From Gammaproteobacteria bacterium 45_16_T64 (lineage in GTDB: Bacteria; Pseudomonadota; Gammaproteobacteria; Pseudomonadales; Ketobacteraceae), in NCBI GenBank assembly GCA_002162955.1, contig MABD01000002.1, positions 45,024 to 109,023 of the forward strand: a stretch of DNA of 64,000 nucleotides. The letters run 5' to 3'. Under the pieces are notes generated by a model. It saw only the letters and a program-made list of their open reading frames with translations. It was not told where the DNA came from and did no database searches. Made by a program: the position numbers and the translations under genes. Shown here piece by piece: positions 19,220-27,986 of this stretch (position 1 is the first letter of the stretch; each line of letters starts with the position of its first letter).

Positions 19220-21553
19220 TTAAAAATCCACATATTTTGACAAACATTCTCTAAGTACATTTAACTTAACTGGTTTTTCAAGAAAGTCATTCATTTTAAT
19301 GTCACTACAACGAGCCCTATCAACATCCATAACATTAGCGGTAACGGCAACAATTGGAATGTCCTTATAACCCCCAGTCGATTGTCGAATTACAGACGTA
19401 CAGCTAAAACCATCCATAATTGGCATCTGTAAGTCCATCAAAATAAGAGAAGGAACATTCTCTTCTAGGATTGAAATTGCCTCTTCACCATGATTCGCAA
19501 CGAGTGTGCTGAACCCTAATTTTTCCAGCATTTTGACGATAACTTTCTGGTTGACGAGGTTATCCTCAACTACCAAGATAGGTAGATCACTCGACAGCAA
19601 TAACCCTATCTCTTTGATCTTCTCTTGCACTCCCAGCTCCAGAGGAAACGTTAAGGTAAAACAACTCCCTCTGTCTTTTTCCGACACGACTACCAGAGAA
19701 CCGTTAAGTGACTCTGCTAATCGCCGACAAATTGACAACCCAATTCCCATTCCTCCGTGGCGCCGAGTAAACCCCCCTTCCATTTGCACAAAAGGATCAA
19801 ATATAAGCTCATGCTTCTCTTTAGGTATACCGGGGCCGCTATCAGAAACAGCGCATCGGATCTGTGCACTCCCTTCTTTATAACCCACTGAAATTGCTAA
19901 CCCAACTTCACCAGCTTCAGTAAACTTAACAGCATTATCCAGTAGCTTGGTGAGAACAACCGTCAGTTTATGCCTATCGGTAATTATCCAGGCGGGCACA
20001 TCTTCATCAACTTTGTGCTCAAACGTCAATCCACGATCCTTACACAAAGAGCCATAGTAATGCACCAACTTGTCCATCGCCGCGCCGACCTTAGCGCTTT
20101 GTCGTTCCAGTTTAAGCTGACCTGACTGAATCTCAGTATGAATTAGAATATCATCCACGAGAGACATCATATCTTGCGCGCCGGAGCGAATAATATCGAA
20201 GGGATTATCCAAACCACCGTATTCTTTTTCATTTACCACTTCAATTCCGCCTAGAATGGCATTCATCGGCGTTCGTAATTCATGGCTTATGGAGGCGATA
20301 AAATCATTCCTTAACCGCAGATTTGATTCATATGACGCGATGGATTCTTTCTGAGCCGAAATTTTTTCCTTCTTGAGGACGTTGATTCTATCCGCAAGGC
20401 CAAGGGACAATAGAATGACTTCAATCGCGGACCCAATTTGCACACTACGCTCGATAAACCATAGAGACGGGAGTATTCCCGCAATCTTTAGACAAAAAAT
20501 GGTTAGCGAAATTAGCAAAGTGCTCCACGCTAAGAGAAAAAATCTAGCAGGCCTATAGCCAGATTGCCAGCTCACGATACCCGCCGCAATACCCGCAAGG
20601 CAGGCGGGAAACCCAAAACCAATAACAGAGAATATTCCTATTGAATAATTACCCGAAAAACTCACCAGAATCGTCAATATCATACAAAATATATAGACCT
20701 TCATCAGTCGATCGAACCATAGAAGATACTCGGCTGAATGAAGAAAAGATCTTACAAATTGGGCCATAAAAATAGCCCAAAAGCTTGTCAGTACAATAGT
20801 CGACTGGTTTCCAAGAGTAGGGTGATTTGGCCATAAATACTGAAAGGAAAAACCATAATATGAAAACAACCAGAACGAAAACCCGAATATATAGGTTACA
20901 TAATATAGGTAGGTTTTATCCCGTACCGACACATAGAGAAAAAGATTATAAAAGGCCATCACCACCATAATGCCAAAATAGATCCCTAGACCGACACTTC
21001 TCTCACCGTGTTTCAACGTAAACTCTGTCGAACTCCAAAGAATCATTGGACACGGCTCATGAAGACCATCGGTATTTGCAAGCCGAATATACACTTGCCT
21101 ATGACTGCCTTTGGGTACAACAAGCGGAAACAGGAAGTTTCTATACTCGATGGGCCGTGTTCCGAATTCGCGCCTGTCTCCTGTCTTAACCAGAGACATC
21201 ACCCTCTCCCCCTCCATGACATAAAAATCAATAAAGTCCTGCAAAGGAAACGCTATTTCGAATAACCAAGGGTCAACACCATCGAAATCAGACCGAAAGT
21301 CTACGCGGATCCAATACACACTACTCGAGAAAGCAAAATTCATCGTATCGTCTTGATTCTTAACCCATTGCCCCTCTAATTGAGGAGAGACAATGTCTGC
21401 AATCTCCAAGCTCCCGCCGGGATCTTCAAGGTAATCTGCAAAAACGCCAAGATCATAGCGTTGTATTGAGGAGTTCAATTCAACGCCTACCGCTTTCACG
21501 CTGAAAGGGACAAGTAACAATGCAAAAAGGAGATAAGTTGTAATTCTACCCAT
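19220..21553 (-). CDS. 7TMR-DISM hybrid histidine kinase with one receiver
   Basis: 777 residues: signal peptide (1-21), DISM extracellular domain (about 30-180; YWIRVDFRSD, RQVYIRLAN), seven membrane helices (about 186-390), HisKA with H424 (FIASISHELRTPMNA), HATPase (DSGPGIPKEK, GGMGIGLSICRR), and a C-terminal receiver near 655-775 (ILVVEDN, LILMDLQMPIMDG, LEKP). The same architecture occurs in the kinase at 15453-18269, minus one receiver. It ends without an HPt. Upstream (21554-21738) is a divergent region shared with the PepSY operon. Confidence 0.92.
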   Translation of the reverse strand: MGRITTYLLFALLLVPFSVKAVGVELNSSIQRYDLGVFADYLEDPGGSLEIADIVSPQLEGQWVKNQDDTMNFAFSSSVYWIRVDFRSDFDGVDPWLFEIAFPLQDFIDFYVMEGERVMSLVKTGDRREFGTRPIEYRNFLFPLVVPKGSHRQVYIRLANTDGLHEPCPMILWSSTEFTLKHGERSVGLGIYFGIMVVMAFYNLFLYVSVRDKTYLYYVTYIFGFSFWLFSYYGFSFQYLWPNHPTLGNQSTIVLTSFWAIFMAQFVRSFLHSAEYLLWFDRLMKVYIFCMILTILVSFSGNYSIGIFSVIGFGFPACLAGIAAGIVSWQSGYRPARFFLLAWSTLLISLTIFCLKIAGILPSLWFIERSVQIGSAIEVILLSLGLADRINVLKKEKISAQKESIASYESNLRLRNDFIASISHELRTPMNAILGGIEVVNEKEYGGLDNPFDIIRSGAQDMMSLVDDILIHTEIQSGQLKLERQSAKVGAAMDKLVHYYGSLCKDRGLTFEHKVDEDVPAWIITDRHKLTVVLTKLLDNAVKFTEAGEVGLAISVGYKEGSAQIRCAVSDSGPGIPKEKHELIFDPFVQMEGGFTRRHGGMGIGLSICRRLAESLNGSLVVVSEKDRGSCFTLTFPLELGVQEKIKEIGLLLSSDLPILVVEDNLVNQKVIVKMLEKLGFSTLVANHGEEAISILEENVPSLILMDLQMPIMDGFSCTSVIRQSTGGYKDIPIVAVTANVMDVDRARCSDIKMNDFLEKPVKLNVLRECLSKYVDF

Positions 21554-21738
21554 TAAGAGACAACCCTACCTTCTCACCAAGTTATTGAATAACTAGATTA
21601 TAGTGTAGATTGTACAAAACACGCCCAGCCTATAATCCCATGAAACAAGACACACCTCAACTCATTGATAATACTAGCAATTAGCTCCTCCCAAACTCCA
21701 CCAACATTAGGTAAACGCTCAAACTAACCTAGTAACTT

Positions 21739-21766
21739 ATTAAGCTTCTGTTAATCTACTTAGTTT
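21739..21766 (+). promoter_or_regulatory. PmrA/QseB-like triple repeat upstream of the PepSY operon
   Basis: ATTAAG (21739), GTTAAT (21750) and TAGTTT (21761) lie at exact 11-base steps separated by CTTCT and CTACT. The known PmrA/QseB-type box is two TTAA half-sites with five-base spacing, bound by an OmpR-family dimer. The repeat sits 39 bases before the GTG of the first gene. The 11-mer GTTAATCTACT recurs upstream of the mipA-like gene at 24876. Confidence 0.55.
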
Positions 21767-21804
21767 ATACTCCAAGTCATCAGCAGCTTGCCTTAGTCAA
21801 TTTA

Positions 21805-22251
21805 GTGAAAACAACTATTAATTTATTACTCTTCATTTTTATCTGCCTATTATCAGCACTCAGTTACGCTGAAGAAGAGTCGCAGAACACAGCCCCTCCA
21901 GAAAGCAGCTGGATTAACGACACCGTTGAGCCCCAAACAAAACGCGTGGAGCGTTTTGTTATGCCTATGACCAATTGGTTAGAGGAGAAATTACAAGACT
22001 CCTCCGTCATGAATCCAGCCCGTGGGAACAAATCTGCCCCACCTAAAGAGGCCTCAGAAAAATCCCTCACCCTGCGAGATGCAATAAAGAAAGCACTATC
22101 TACTCACAAAGGGACCGTGCTAAGTGCAGATCGTATAGAGAAAAATGGCAATCTATCCTATCGGATAAAAATTCTATCCCGTAATGGCGTCATTAGAATG
22201 GTCGATATTTCCAGTGATCAAGACAAACATACGATCAAGGCAAGTCCATGA
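21805..22251 (+). CDS. PepSY-domain periplasmic protein
   Basis: 148 residues from a GTG start. The signal peptide ends near ALSYAEE (residue 22), followed by a disordered linker, then a C-terminal PepSY domain of about 65 residues (LRDAIKKALSTHKGTVLSAD and SYRIKILSRNGVIRMVDI). Small PepSY proteins are often encoded with PhoPQ-like systems and are thought to modulate the kinase from the periplasm. The stop codon overlaps the next gene's start (ATGA), which supports that partnership here. Confidence 0.85.
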   Translation: MKTTINLLLFIFICLLSALSYAEEESQNTAPPESSWINDTVEPQTKRVERFVMPMTNWLEEKLQDSSVMNPARGNKSAPPKEASEKSLTLRDAIKKALSTHKGTVLSADRIEKNGNLSYRIKILSRNGVIRMVDISSDQDKHTIKASP

Positions 22252-22919
22252 AAATACTCATTATCGAAGATGACGAAGTGTTGCTCGAGCAACTAAAGAA
22301 CAAGCTTAAGAAAGCGAACTATCAAGTGGACTCAAGTAGCTCAGGGGAAGAAGGCTTGTATCGAGCCCAGGAATACCCCTATGACTTGGCCATTGTAGAC
22401 ATAGGTTTACCCCGCATGTCAGGTATCGAAGTCATTCAGAAGCTAAGACAAGAAAATTACAACAAACCCATTCTAATTCTAACGGCAAGAAGTAGCTGGC
22501 AGGACAAAGTCTATGGATTAAAAGCTGGTGCAGACGACTACCTCGTAAAACCCTTCCAATTTGAGGAACTCAACGCACGCATAGAAGCGCTATTACGACG
22601 CTCCGGCGGCTATTCAAATTCTAAATTATCTCAAGGGCCTTATGTATTGGATATGGAAACCCAAGAAGTAAGGGCTAACGATACCTCGATCACCCTAACG
22701 GCTTTTGAATATAAATTGATTCAGTACTTTATGCTTAACCCCAATAAAGTCACATCGAAAAGCACACTCAGCGACTATTTATACGAAGAGGATATAGACC
22801 GAGATAGCAATGTAATCGAAGTGCTTGTAGCTCGCATTCGCCAAAAACTGGATCCAGACAACACCCATAAACCAATTGAAACTTTACGCGGTCGTGGTTA
22901 TCGCTTCAAGAGCTTCTAG
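22248..22919 (+). CDS. OmpR/PhoP-family response regulator
   Basis: 223 residues: receiver (1-118) with acidic pair EDD, phospho-aspartate D51 in AIVDIGLP, Thr in LTAR and Lys in VKPF, then a winged-helix DNA-binding domain (about 130-222; ITLTAFEYKLIQYFML, VARIRQKLD, LRGRGYRF). It is closest in feel to the PhoP/QseB/CarR group. It overlaps the PepSY gene by four bases and lies one base before the kinase gene. The likely binding sites are the TTAA direct repeats at 21739 and 24876. Confidence 0.95.
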   Translation: MKILIIEDDEVLLEQLKNKLKKANYQVDSSSSGEEGLYRAQEYPYDLAIVDIGLPRMSGIEVIQKLRQENYNKPILILTARSSWQDKVYGLKAGADDYLVKPFQFEELNARIEALLRRSGGYSNSKLSQGPYVLDMETQEVRANDTSITLTAFEYKLIQYFMLNPNKVTSKSTLSDYLYEEDIDRDSNVIEVLVARIRQKLDPDNTHKPIETLRGRGYRFKSF

Positions 22920-22920
22920 A

Positions 22921-24264
22921 ATGACAACAACGGCCTCCTTAAAAAAGCGTTTCTTCAGCCACACTGCACTAATTGTAGTGCTAGTTATGCTTATGAGTGC
23001 AACGGTGGTCTACATGAGTTTTGTAAAAGAACTCGAAAAATCAGCTCAAGACAAACTACGCCTTCATATCTACACCCTACTATCCGTATCTCAATTTAAC
23101 CAAGGGGCGCTAACAGTACCTCCAATTTTACATAACGCACGCTTTAACACCGAAAATTCAGGGTTGTGGGCAATGGTAGTCAATAGTAACAAGCAACAGG
23201 TATGGCACTCACTTTCCGTTATCGACCCCGTAATCACATCGCCCCCTACCCTTGCCACAGGTCAATGGCTTTTGGATAAACAACACTTTGGTGGTACTCC
23301 TTATTTGACCATCTCATACAAAGTAGCTTGGGAAGAATATGGTGCTCAACATGAGTATACTTTTGTGGTTGCAGAAGATGAGTCTGTTATCAAAGCGGAT
23401 TTATATCGATTCCAAATTTCGTTGGCATTAGGTTTTCTAATTATCACTGCCGCTGTATTAATTGGGCAGCATCTAGCGCTTAAGCAAGCATTTAAACCAA
23501 TAAAGAAATTAGAAGATGAAATAAATGACATGGAGATAGGTTCCCTAACGGTGTTATCTACGGACTACCCTAAGGAGTTAAAAGGCGTCACGCATAATGT
23601 AAACTCCCTAATAGATAAAGAACACCGCCAACGCGAGCGCTACCGATCCAGCATGGCTGACCTAGCCCATAGCTTAAAAACCCCAATGACGATCATACGC
23701 AGTGAGATATCCGACCTACCTGAAAACAGATCTATTCTCGACGCGATTTTTCGTATAGATAACAGTATTGAGTATCAACTTCGTCGGGCCGTAATTTCTA
23801 GCCACACCATAGTTAACCAAGGAACCAACATAGAAACAGTATTGGGGCTAGTCGTTGACGCAATGGACAAAATATACCGTGATAAATCCGTAGAATTCAC
23901 TACAAATGTCGATTCCGACGCATCCTTTCGAGGAGACGAGAATGACCTAATGGAGATACTTGGAAATCTACTCGATAACGCTTATAAACACACCCAATCC
24001 GCGGTACAACTCAATGTCAACTACTCTGACTGCCAGCTCATCATTACCGTTGAAGATGACGGTCCAGGTATTAGTGAAGCAGCAACACAGGTAATATTTA
24101 CTCGCGGTGAACGACTAGACTGCCAAGGATTAGGGCAAGGCATCGGCTTAGCAGTTGTCTATGACATCGTTACTAGCTACAACGGATCTATAAGCGCAAA
24201 TCACTCACCCTTAGGCGGCGCTATATTCACCATCACTTTTTCACAGCAAGGATCAATATCATGA
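22921..24264 (+). CDS. PhoQ-like sensor histidine kinase
   Basis: 447 residues from ATG 22921, one base after the regulator's stop; the frame is also open upstream but only inside that gene. Helices near 14-34 and 164-184 enclose a periplasmic sensor of about 130 residues. H250 is in the PhoQ-type H box DLAHSLKTPM, and the HATPase carries NLLDNAYKH, EDDGPGIS and GQGIGLAV. This is a classical non-hybrid kinase, presumably partnered with the upstream regulator and modulated by the PepSY protein. Its stop overlaps the next lipoprotein gene (ATGA). Confidence 0.93.
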   Translation: MTTTASLKKRFFSHTALIVVLVMLMSATVVYMSFVKELEKSAQDKLRLHIYTLLSVSQFNQGALTVPPILHNARFNTENSGLWAMVVNSNKQQVWHSLSVIDPVITSPPTLATGQWLLDKQHFGGTPYLTISYKVAWEEYGAQHEYTFVVAEDESVIKADLYRFQISLALGFLIITAAVLIGQHLALKQAFKPIKKLEDEINDMEIGSLTVLSTDYPKELKGVTHNVNSLIDKEHRQRERYRSSMADLAHSLKTPMTIIRSEISDLPENRSILDAIFRIDNSIEYQLRRAVISSHTIVNQGTNIETVLGLVVDAMDKIYRDKSVEFTTNVDSDASFRGDENDLMEILGNLLDNAYKHTQSAVQLNVNYSDCQLIITVEDDGPGISEAATQVIFTRGERLDCQGLGQGIGLAVVYDIVTSYNGSISANHSPLGGAIFTITFSQQGSIS

Positions 24265-24560
24265 AGCGGTTTAGCCTACTAATATTGTGTGTGTGTTTAT
24301 GGAGTTGCTCAACAGTCTCCATCCGAACAGACGGCGCAAGAGAAGCAACCCGCACCCCCGATTACGACAAGCGCCACACCTATTGGTGGTGGGGTTTTAA
24401 AGGTGAGCATTGGATCAATGTCAGAGAAGTCTGTAACGGAAAGGGTGTAGAACAGATCCAAGCGGTACACTCAATTATCGATTCAGCAGGCATCCTTTTT
24501 ACACTTGGGATTTACGCCCCTAGAACCGCGCGCATCTGGTGCAAAGAGTCGACACAATGA
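24261..24560 (+). CDS. Bor-like lipoprotein 1
   Basis: 99 residues with a lipoprotein signal ending in the lipobox LWSC (Cys16). The body shows the Bor family layout, including GVEQIQAVHSIIDS in the middle and TLGIYAPRTARIWC at the end, very like the end of phage lambda Bor. Bor/Iss proteins are outer-membrane lipoproteins linked in E. coli to serum resistance; here the gene is chromosomal and translationally coupled (ATGA) to a two-component system, with no phage genes nearby. Function in this host is unknown. Confidence 0.8.
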   Translation: MKRFSLLILCVCLWSCSTVSIRTDGAREATRTPDYDKRHTYWWWGFKGEHWINVREVCNGKGVEQIQAVHSIIDSAGILFTLGIYAPRTARIWCKESTQ

Positions 24561-24859
24561 AAAACACTATCCTCGTCATATTCGTTCTACTCTCCAGCGG
24601 GTGCAGCACTATGCACTTCGTTAACGGCCCCAAAATGGATGAGACTGTTGTCCGTGAAAAATGGCACCACCTTGCATTTAATGGCCTGATTGAAATAAGT
24701 CCGCCATTAGACGTCACCTACAATTGCGCCAATCAACAATGGGATACAGTCACCGTCAAACGCACCTTTCTAAACGGCCTCGCAAGCGTATCATCCCCCT
24801 ACTTTTCGATATACTCACCTTGGGCAATTATTTACGAATGTAGAGAATCCATCGATTAA
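24557..24859 (+). CDS. Bor-like lipoprotein 2
   Basis: 100 residues from ATG 24557, which overlaps the previous stop (ATGA). Lipobox LSSGC (Cys16). The C-terminal half (VKRTFLNGLASVSSPYFSIYSPWAII in segments, then YEC) follows the same pattern as Bor: a conserved cysteine in the middle, TFLNGL, then a hydrophobic stretch and a final cysteine. It is diverged from its neighbour and is likely an old tandem duplication within the operon. Its overlap with the previous gene implies equal dosage of both lipoproteins. Confidence 0.75.
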   Translation: MKNTILVIFVLLSSGCSTMHFVNGPKMDETVVREKWHHLAFNGLIEISPPLDVTYNCANQQWDTVTVKRTFLNGLASVSSPYFSIYSPWAIIYECRESID

Positions 24860-24875
24860 TGTACCAATAACTGCC

Positions 24876-24892
24876 GTTAATCTACTGTTAAG
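24876..24892 (+). promoter_or_regulatory. PmrA/QseB-like box upstream of the mipA-like gene
   Basis: GTTAAT, CTACT, GTTAAG: two TTAA half-sites with an 11-base period, the same arrangement and the same core 11-mer as at 21750. It lies 80 bases before the outer-membrane gene. A -10-like TAGTATACT follows about 40 bases downstream. This suggests the regulator at 22248 also controls this gene. Confidence 0.6.
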
Positions 24893-24971
24893 GTTCCCGC
24901 AAGATTAGATTAAGTTCGCCTTAGTATACTGGTTTCAACACTTACCAAGGAATCAAACAAAGGATACTAAG

Positions 24972-25778
24972 ATGAATATACAACGCGCCAAAACAATGAA
25001 GTTAATCGCGACAATCTCTGCTGTTTTAGCTCCAACATTAACTATTGCTACAGAAGACAGAGTGAGTGATGCGATCGGGCCAGGAGACAGCAAGAGTAAA
25101 TGGGTAGTCGGTGGCACAATCGGCGCCATCGAAAACCCGTTTTTGAATGAGGACTCAACAGAGGGATTTGTTATCCCTAACATTGAATATAGAGGAGAAC
25201 GATTTTTTGCGAAAGATGGCGAGTTAGGCCTTACCCTCTTACGTAACAATGGTGTAAGTACCGGTATTTTACTCACCGGAAAAGGCTCGTTCCTCTCAGA
25301 TGATGACAACTATGACAATAACGAGAAACTAGCAGGCATTGAAGAACGTGACCCCACGCTCAATGCTGGGTTTTACGTCATGCACTCGAGCAATATAGGG
25401 CGCCTCAAAATAGCCGCGTTAGATGAGATAACTGGCGAGCATGCGGGCATGTCCTTTGATGCCCACTACGTTTTTGATATCCCATTAAATCGTTGGAATA
25501 TCAACCCGATGATCGGTGTCAATTGGATGAGCGCGCAAGAAGTAGATCATTTCTTTGGGGTAAGTGAATCTGAAGCTACCACTGACAGAACAGCCTATGA
25601 AGGCGATGCCGCTACCAATGTGTACGCAGGAGTGAGAGGTCGATACGAAATCACTAACCATTGGGATCTGAATCTAAATGCACACTATATCAAATTAGGT
25701 GATGGAATCACTGATAGCTCGATCATCGAAAAAGATGAGATTTTTGTCAGTAGCATCGGCGTGAATTACAATTTTTAA
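24972..25778 (+). CDS. MipA/OmpV-family outer-membrane protein
   Basis: 268 residues with a signal peptide ending near TIATED (residue 28) and a predicted beta-barrel with alternating strands to a terminal Phe (GVNYNF), the usual signal for outer-membrane insertion. The family-typical turn HFFGVSESEA followed by an aromatic (AYEGDAA) is present. ATG 24972 has AAAGGA upstream. MipA/OmpV proteins are often regulated by PhoP/QseB-like systems and involved in envelope stress or as scaffold; the shared repeat upstream places it in the same regulon as the preceding operon. Confidence 0.88.
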   Translation: MNIQRAKTMKLIATISAVLAPTLTIATEDRVSDAIGPGDSKSKWVVGGTIGAIENPFLNEDSTEGFVIPNIEYRGERFFAKDGELGLTLLRNNGVSTGILLTGKGSFLSDDDNYDNNEKLAGIEERDPTLNAGFYVMHSSNIGRLKIAALDEITGEHAGMSFDAHYVFDIPLNRWNINPMIGVNWMSAQEVDHFFGVSESEATTDRTAYEGDAATNVYAGVRGRYEITNHWDLNLNAHYIKLGDGITDSSIIEKDEIFVSSIGVNYNF

Positions 25779-25807
25779 TCGTTACAAATAACATCTTTAC
25801 TCAAAAT

Positions 25808-25851
25808 TAGGCATAGCAACAAACAAGCGTATTTTACTGTTGCTATGCCTA
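25808..25851. terminator. Bidirectional hairpin between convergent genes
   Basis: TAGGCATAGCAACA (25808-25821) and its perfect complement (25838-25851) form a 14-bp stem with a 16-base loop, followed by TTTCCC. It ends the mipA-like gene and may also serve the opposing gene at 25861. Confidence 0.7.
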
Positions 25852-25860
25852 TTTCCCTAT

Positions 25861-26253
25861 CTACATCCCATGCCTTCGCATAAATTTATCCCTGTAATCA
25901 TCCAATTCCCAGCCCTGCTTTGACAATCGCATTGAAGCTCGCCTAGGCACAACGTAACACCATGCGTTAACTGTTCTATTATAGGCTGCTTTAACTCTCA
26001 CGAGCTGTCGACGATATAGGTCACCTTCAAAACGATCTATAATTTTTAGATCCCTGGCGGTAATACCCAGACATAGCTTTCCTTCGGTCAAGCCACCAGA
26101 TTCTTGCACAACACCAGGGTAGTCCTCTCCCTTAACCAAATAGCGAGCATAACCTTCCAGCTCTGCTTTTTGTAACATGAGCTGCTTTCCGGTTACTGCC
26201 TCAAGTATTCTCGGCTCCATCAAGGTGCCGTAACAAAACAAATGATCGGACAT
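25861..26253 (-). CDS. Gamma-glutamylcyclotransferase-like (AIG2/GGCT) protein
   Basis: 130 residues. It starts with the family's substrate-loop motif FCYGTLM, and the likely catalytic glutamate is in DRFEGDLYRR. The compact barrel size fits the AIG2-like branch. Members act on gamma-glutamyl amines or glutathione-derived peptides, but many are uncharacterised, so the substrate is open. It stands alone between the mipA-like gene (convergent) and the sulfide operon. Confidence 0.8.
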   Translation of the reverse strand: MSDHLFCYGTLMEPRILEAVTGKQLMLQKAELEGYARYLVKGEDYPGVVQESGGLTEGKLCLGITARDLKIIDRFEGDLYRRQLVRVKAAYNRTVNAWCYVVPRRASMRLSKQGWELDDYRDKFMRRHGM

Positions 26254-26342
26254 TTCTACTTCCTATTTATCTAAACCTAACGTGACTTTGTCAATATTGT
26301 ATACAAACAAATGGGCATCGACGGCAATGGAGCACTTTTTTA

Positions 26343-26375
26343 TCACCCTGTGACCATTGTATCACTATAGGGTGA
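26343..26375. repeat. 7-bp inverted repeat upstream of the GGCT-like gene
   Basis: TCACCCT (26343-26349) and AGGGTGA (26369-26375) with a 19-base spacer lie in the 166-base gap between the sulfide operon's end and the GGCT-like gene. It could be an operator or part of a terminator; there is no T-run on the minus strand. Confidence 0.3.
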
Positions 26376-26419
26376 CCTCAGTTATCCCCAATAAATTCAC
26401 ATACTTGATCTGACCGGCC

Positions 26420-26848
26420 TTAGCCTATTCTTCCTTCTACCCTATCGACTATCCACATACCCAATAACATCGCACAAACAAACAACACTGCGTCCGAATC
26501 GCCATAACTCAGAGATGAAATTGCAGGCCCCGGGCACCACCCACCGACACCCCAACCAATGCCAAATACTATCGCTCCGACAATGAGTCTTTTATCTATC
26601 GTATTTTTTCTCGGACACAAAAATGATTCCGCTAACAAAGGTGTATGGAGTATCGTAGACATTGCGAATCCCACACTGGTTACCCCGAGCGCCATCACCA
26701 TTACAATCATCAATGACCCATTCCAGTCTCCCGCCACGTTAAGGAAACCAATCACATTTTGACTCTCAACCATTCCCGACACAGCCAACCCTGTACCAAA
26801 AAGACAACCCGATATCAGCGCCACAACACTACGCATTACGGAATTCAT
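26420..26848 (-). CDS. YeeE/YedE-type membrane protein (DUF6691-like)
   Basis: 142 residues with about four membrane helices. The motif GCLFGTGLAVSGM near the N-terminus and GWGVGGWCPGPAI near residue 105 are the conserved glycine/cysteine signatures of the YeeE/PmpB half-transporters, which move thiosulfate or related sulfur species. The Cys in WCPGPA is the expected sulfur relay residue. Its start overlaps the preceding YeeE gene (ATGA), so the two are probably obligate partners. Confidence 0.87.
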   Translation of the reverse strand: MNSVMRSVVALISGCLFGTGLAVSGMVESQNVIGFLNVAGDWNGSLMIVMVMALGVTSVGFAMSTILHTPLLAESFLCPRKNTIDKRLIVGAIVFGIGWGVGGWCPGPAISSLSYGDSDAVLFVCAMLLGMWIVDRVEGRIG

Positions 26849-27279
26849 GATGCATCACTCAACAAACCCAGCGTGGTCGCGGTCAATATGCCGGAGGACA
26901 TAAAGCATGCCGTCGCAACAATCGAGCGCTTAGAAAGACGCGCAACACCACAAACGGCATGCCCGCTAGTACAACCAGACCCTATTTTGCTGCCCACACC
27001 GACCAACACGCCGGAAACCAACACAATAATGGGCGATCTATTTAGCGACTCATAGTCACTCCCCAACCCTAGCATCCCTAATAGCAAAGGTCCCATTATC
27101 AACCCTCCGATAAAACACCAGCGCCAAATGTTGGCTGAAATCTCATTTTCAAGTGCTACCGCCTGCCAAGTAATTCCGCTAATTCCCGCAACCCGGCCGA
27201 GAAAGACATAGAGCGTTACCGCAGCCACGCCGATAAACAAGCCACCTACTATCGAATCCGTAATTACTATCAAATCCAT
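26845..27279 (-). CDS. YeeE/YedE-type membrane protein
   Basis: 144 residues from ATG 27279, two bases after the stop of the persulfide dioxygenase gene; an alternative upstream start would overlap that gene. About four membrane helices. GSGCTSGHAVCGVARLSKRS is the family signature with two cysteines. It pairs with the DUF6691 gene that follows. Such two-gene YeeE units accompany BigR-controlled sulfide detoxification operons. Confidence 0.88.
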   Translation of the reverse strand: MDLIVITDSIVGGLFIGVAAVTLYVFLGRVAGISGITWQAVALENEISANIWRWCFIGGLIMGPLLLGMLGLGSDYESLNRSPIIVLVSGVLVGVGSKIGSGCTSGHAVCGVARLSKRSIVATACFMSSGILTATTLGLLSDAS

Positions 27280-27281
27280 AG

Positions 27282-27977
27282 TTACTCCCGCCCACAACGT
27301 TGGTTTGCAGGCACTGCGATATCTATCTTTCCAGGCTGCGATAGATTCAAATCCCTCATATACGAAACAAATGCCTCCTTACTATCAATAGTGATCCGTG
27401 GATTACAGTGTTTTTCCTCGTCAATCGTTGAGGTGGAAGACCCGTTATAATCATGGCCAGGATAAACAATCGTTGCCGGCTCAAGTAACATCACTTTCTG
27501 ATGAAGACTGTCATATAAATTAGCTGCACAACCGTTTTGAAAATCAGTGCGGCCGGTACCTCGAATTAGTAGCGTGTCCCCGGTAAATACTCGTTTTTCA
27601 ACGCCGTCATCAATATAAAAACAATACGAGTCATCAGTATGGCCAGGAGTATACATAACCATTACAGTTAACCTTCCCAACGTTATTTTCATTCCATCTT
27701 CTAACGCAGAATCCGCGCAATGTACCTGCTCACGATTCCCTAGATAGGTTGTGCAGCCAGTCAATTCTCTAAGCCGACCCAGCGCCGTAATATGATCAGC
27801 ATGCACATGGGTATCCAGCGCAAATTTTAGTTCAACACCCAACTCTGCGACCAACCGTAGGTATTTTTCTACATCGTCACGCACAGGGTCAATGATAGCG
27901 GCAACCCCACTATCCCTGTCCGCAATAAGGTAGGTAAACGAATACGTTTCGTGATGAAATAACTGCCGAAGCAACAT
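27282..27977 (-). CDS. Persulfide dioxygenase (ETHE1/Blh-type metallo-beta-lactamase fold)
   Basis: 231 residues. Iron-binding motif DTHVHADH near residue 56, then YTPGHTDDSYCF, FTGDTLLIRGTGRTDFQ and VYPGHDYNG, in the order expected for ETHE1-like enzymes that oxidise glutathione persulfide to sulfite. The RGTGRTDFQ segment distinguishes it from glyoxalase II. There is no fused rhodanese domain. Cytoplasmic. It sits between the TauE exporter and the YeeE pair in a BigR-type operon, which fits sulfide detoxification. Confidence 0.9.
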   Translation of the reverse strand: MLLRQLFHHETYSFTYLIADRDSGVAAIIDPVRDDVEKYLRLVAELGVELKFALDTHVHADHITALGRLRELTGCTTYLGNREQVHCADSALEDGMKITLGRLTVMVMYTPGHTDDSYCFYIDDGVEKRVFTGDTLLIRGTGRTDFQNGCAANLYDSLHQKVMLLEPATIVYPGHDYNGSSTSTIDEEKHCNPRITIDSKEAFVSYMRDLNLSQPGKIDIAVPANQRCGRE

Positions 27978-27986
27978 AATATCCCC

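Noticed and set aside
24261..24859. Bor-like lipoproteins as prophage remnant
   Set aside because: No phage genes, integrase or attachment site nearby; both genes are translationally coupled to a two-component operon.
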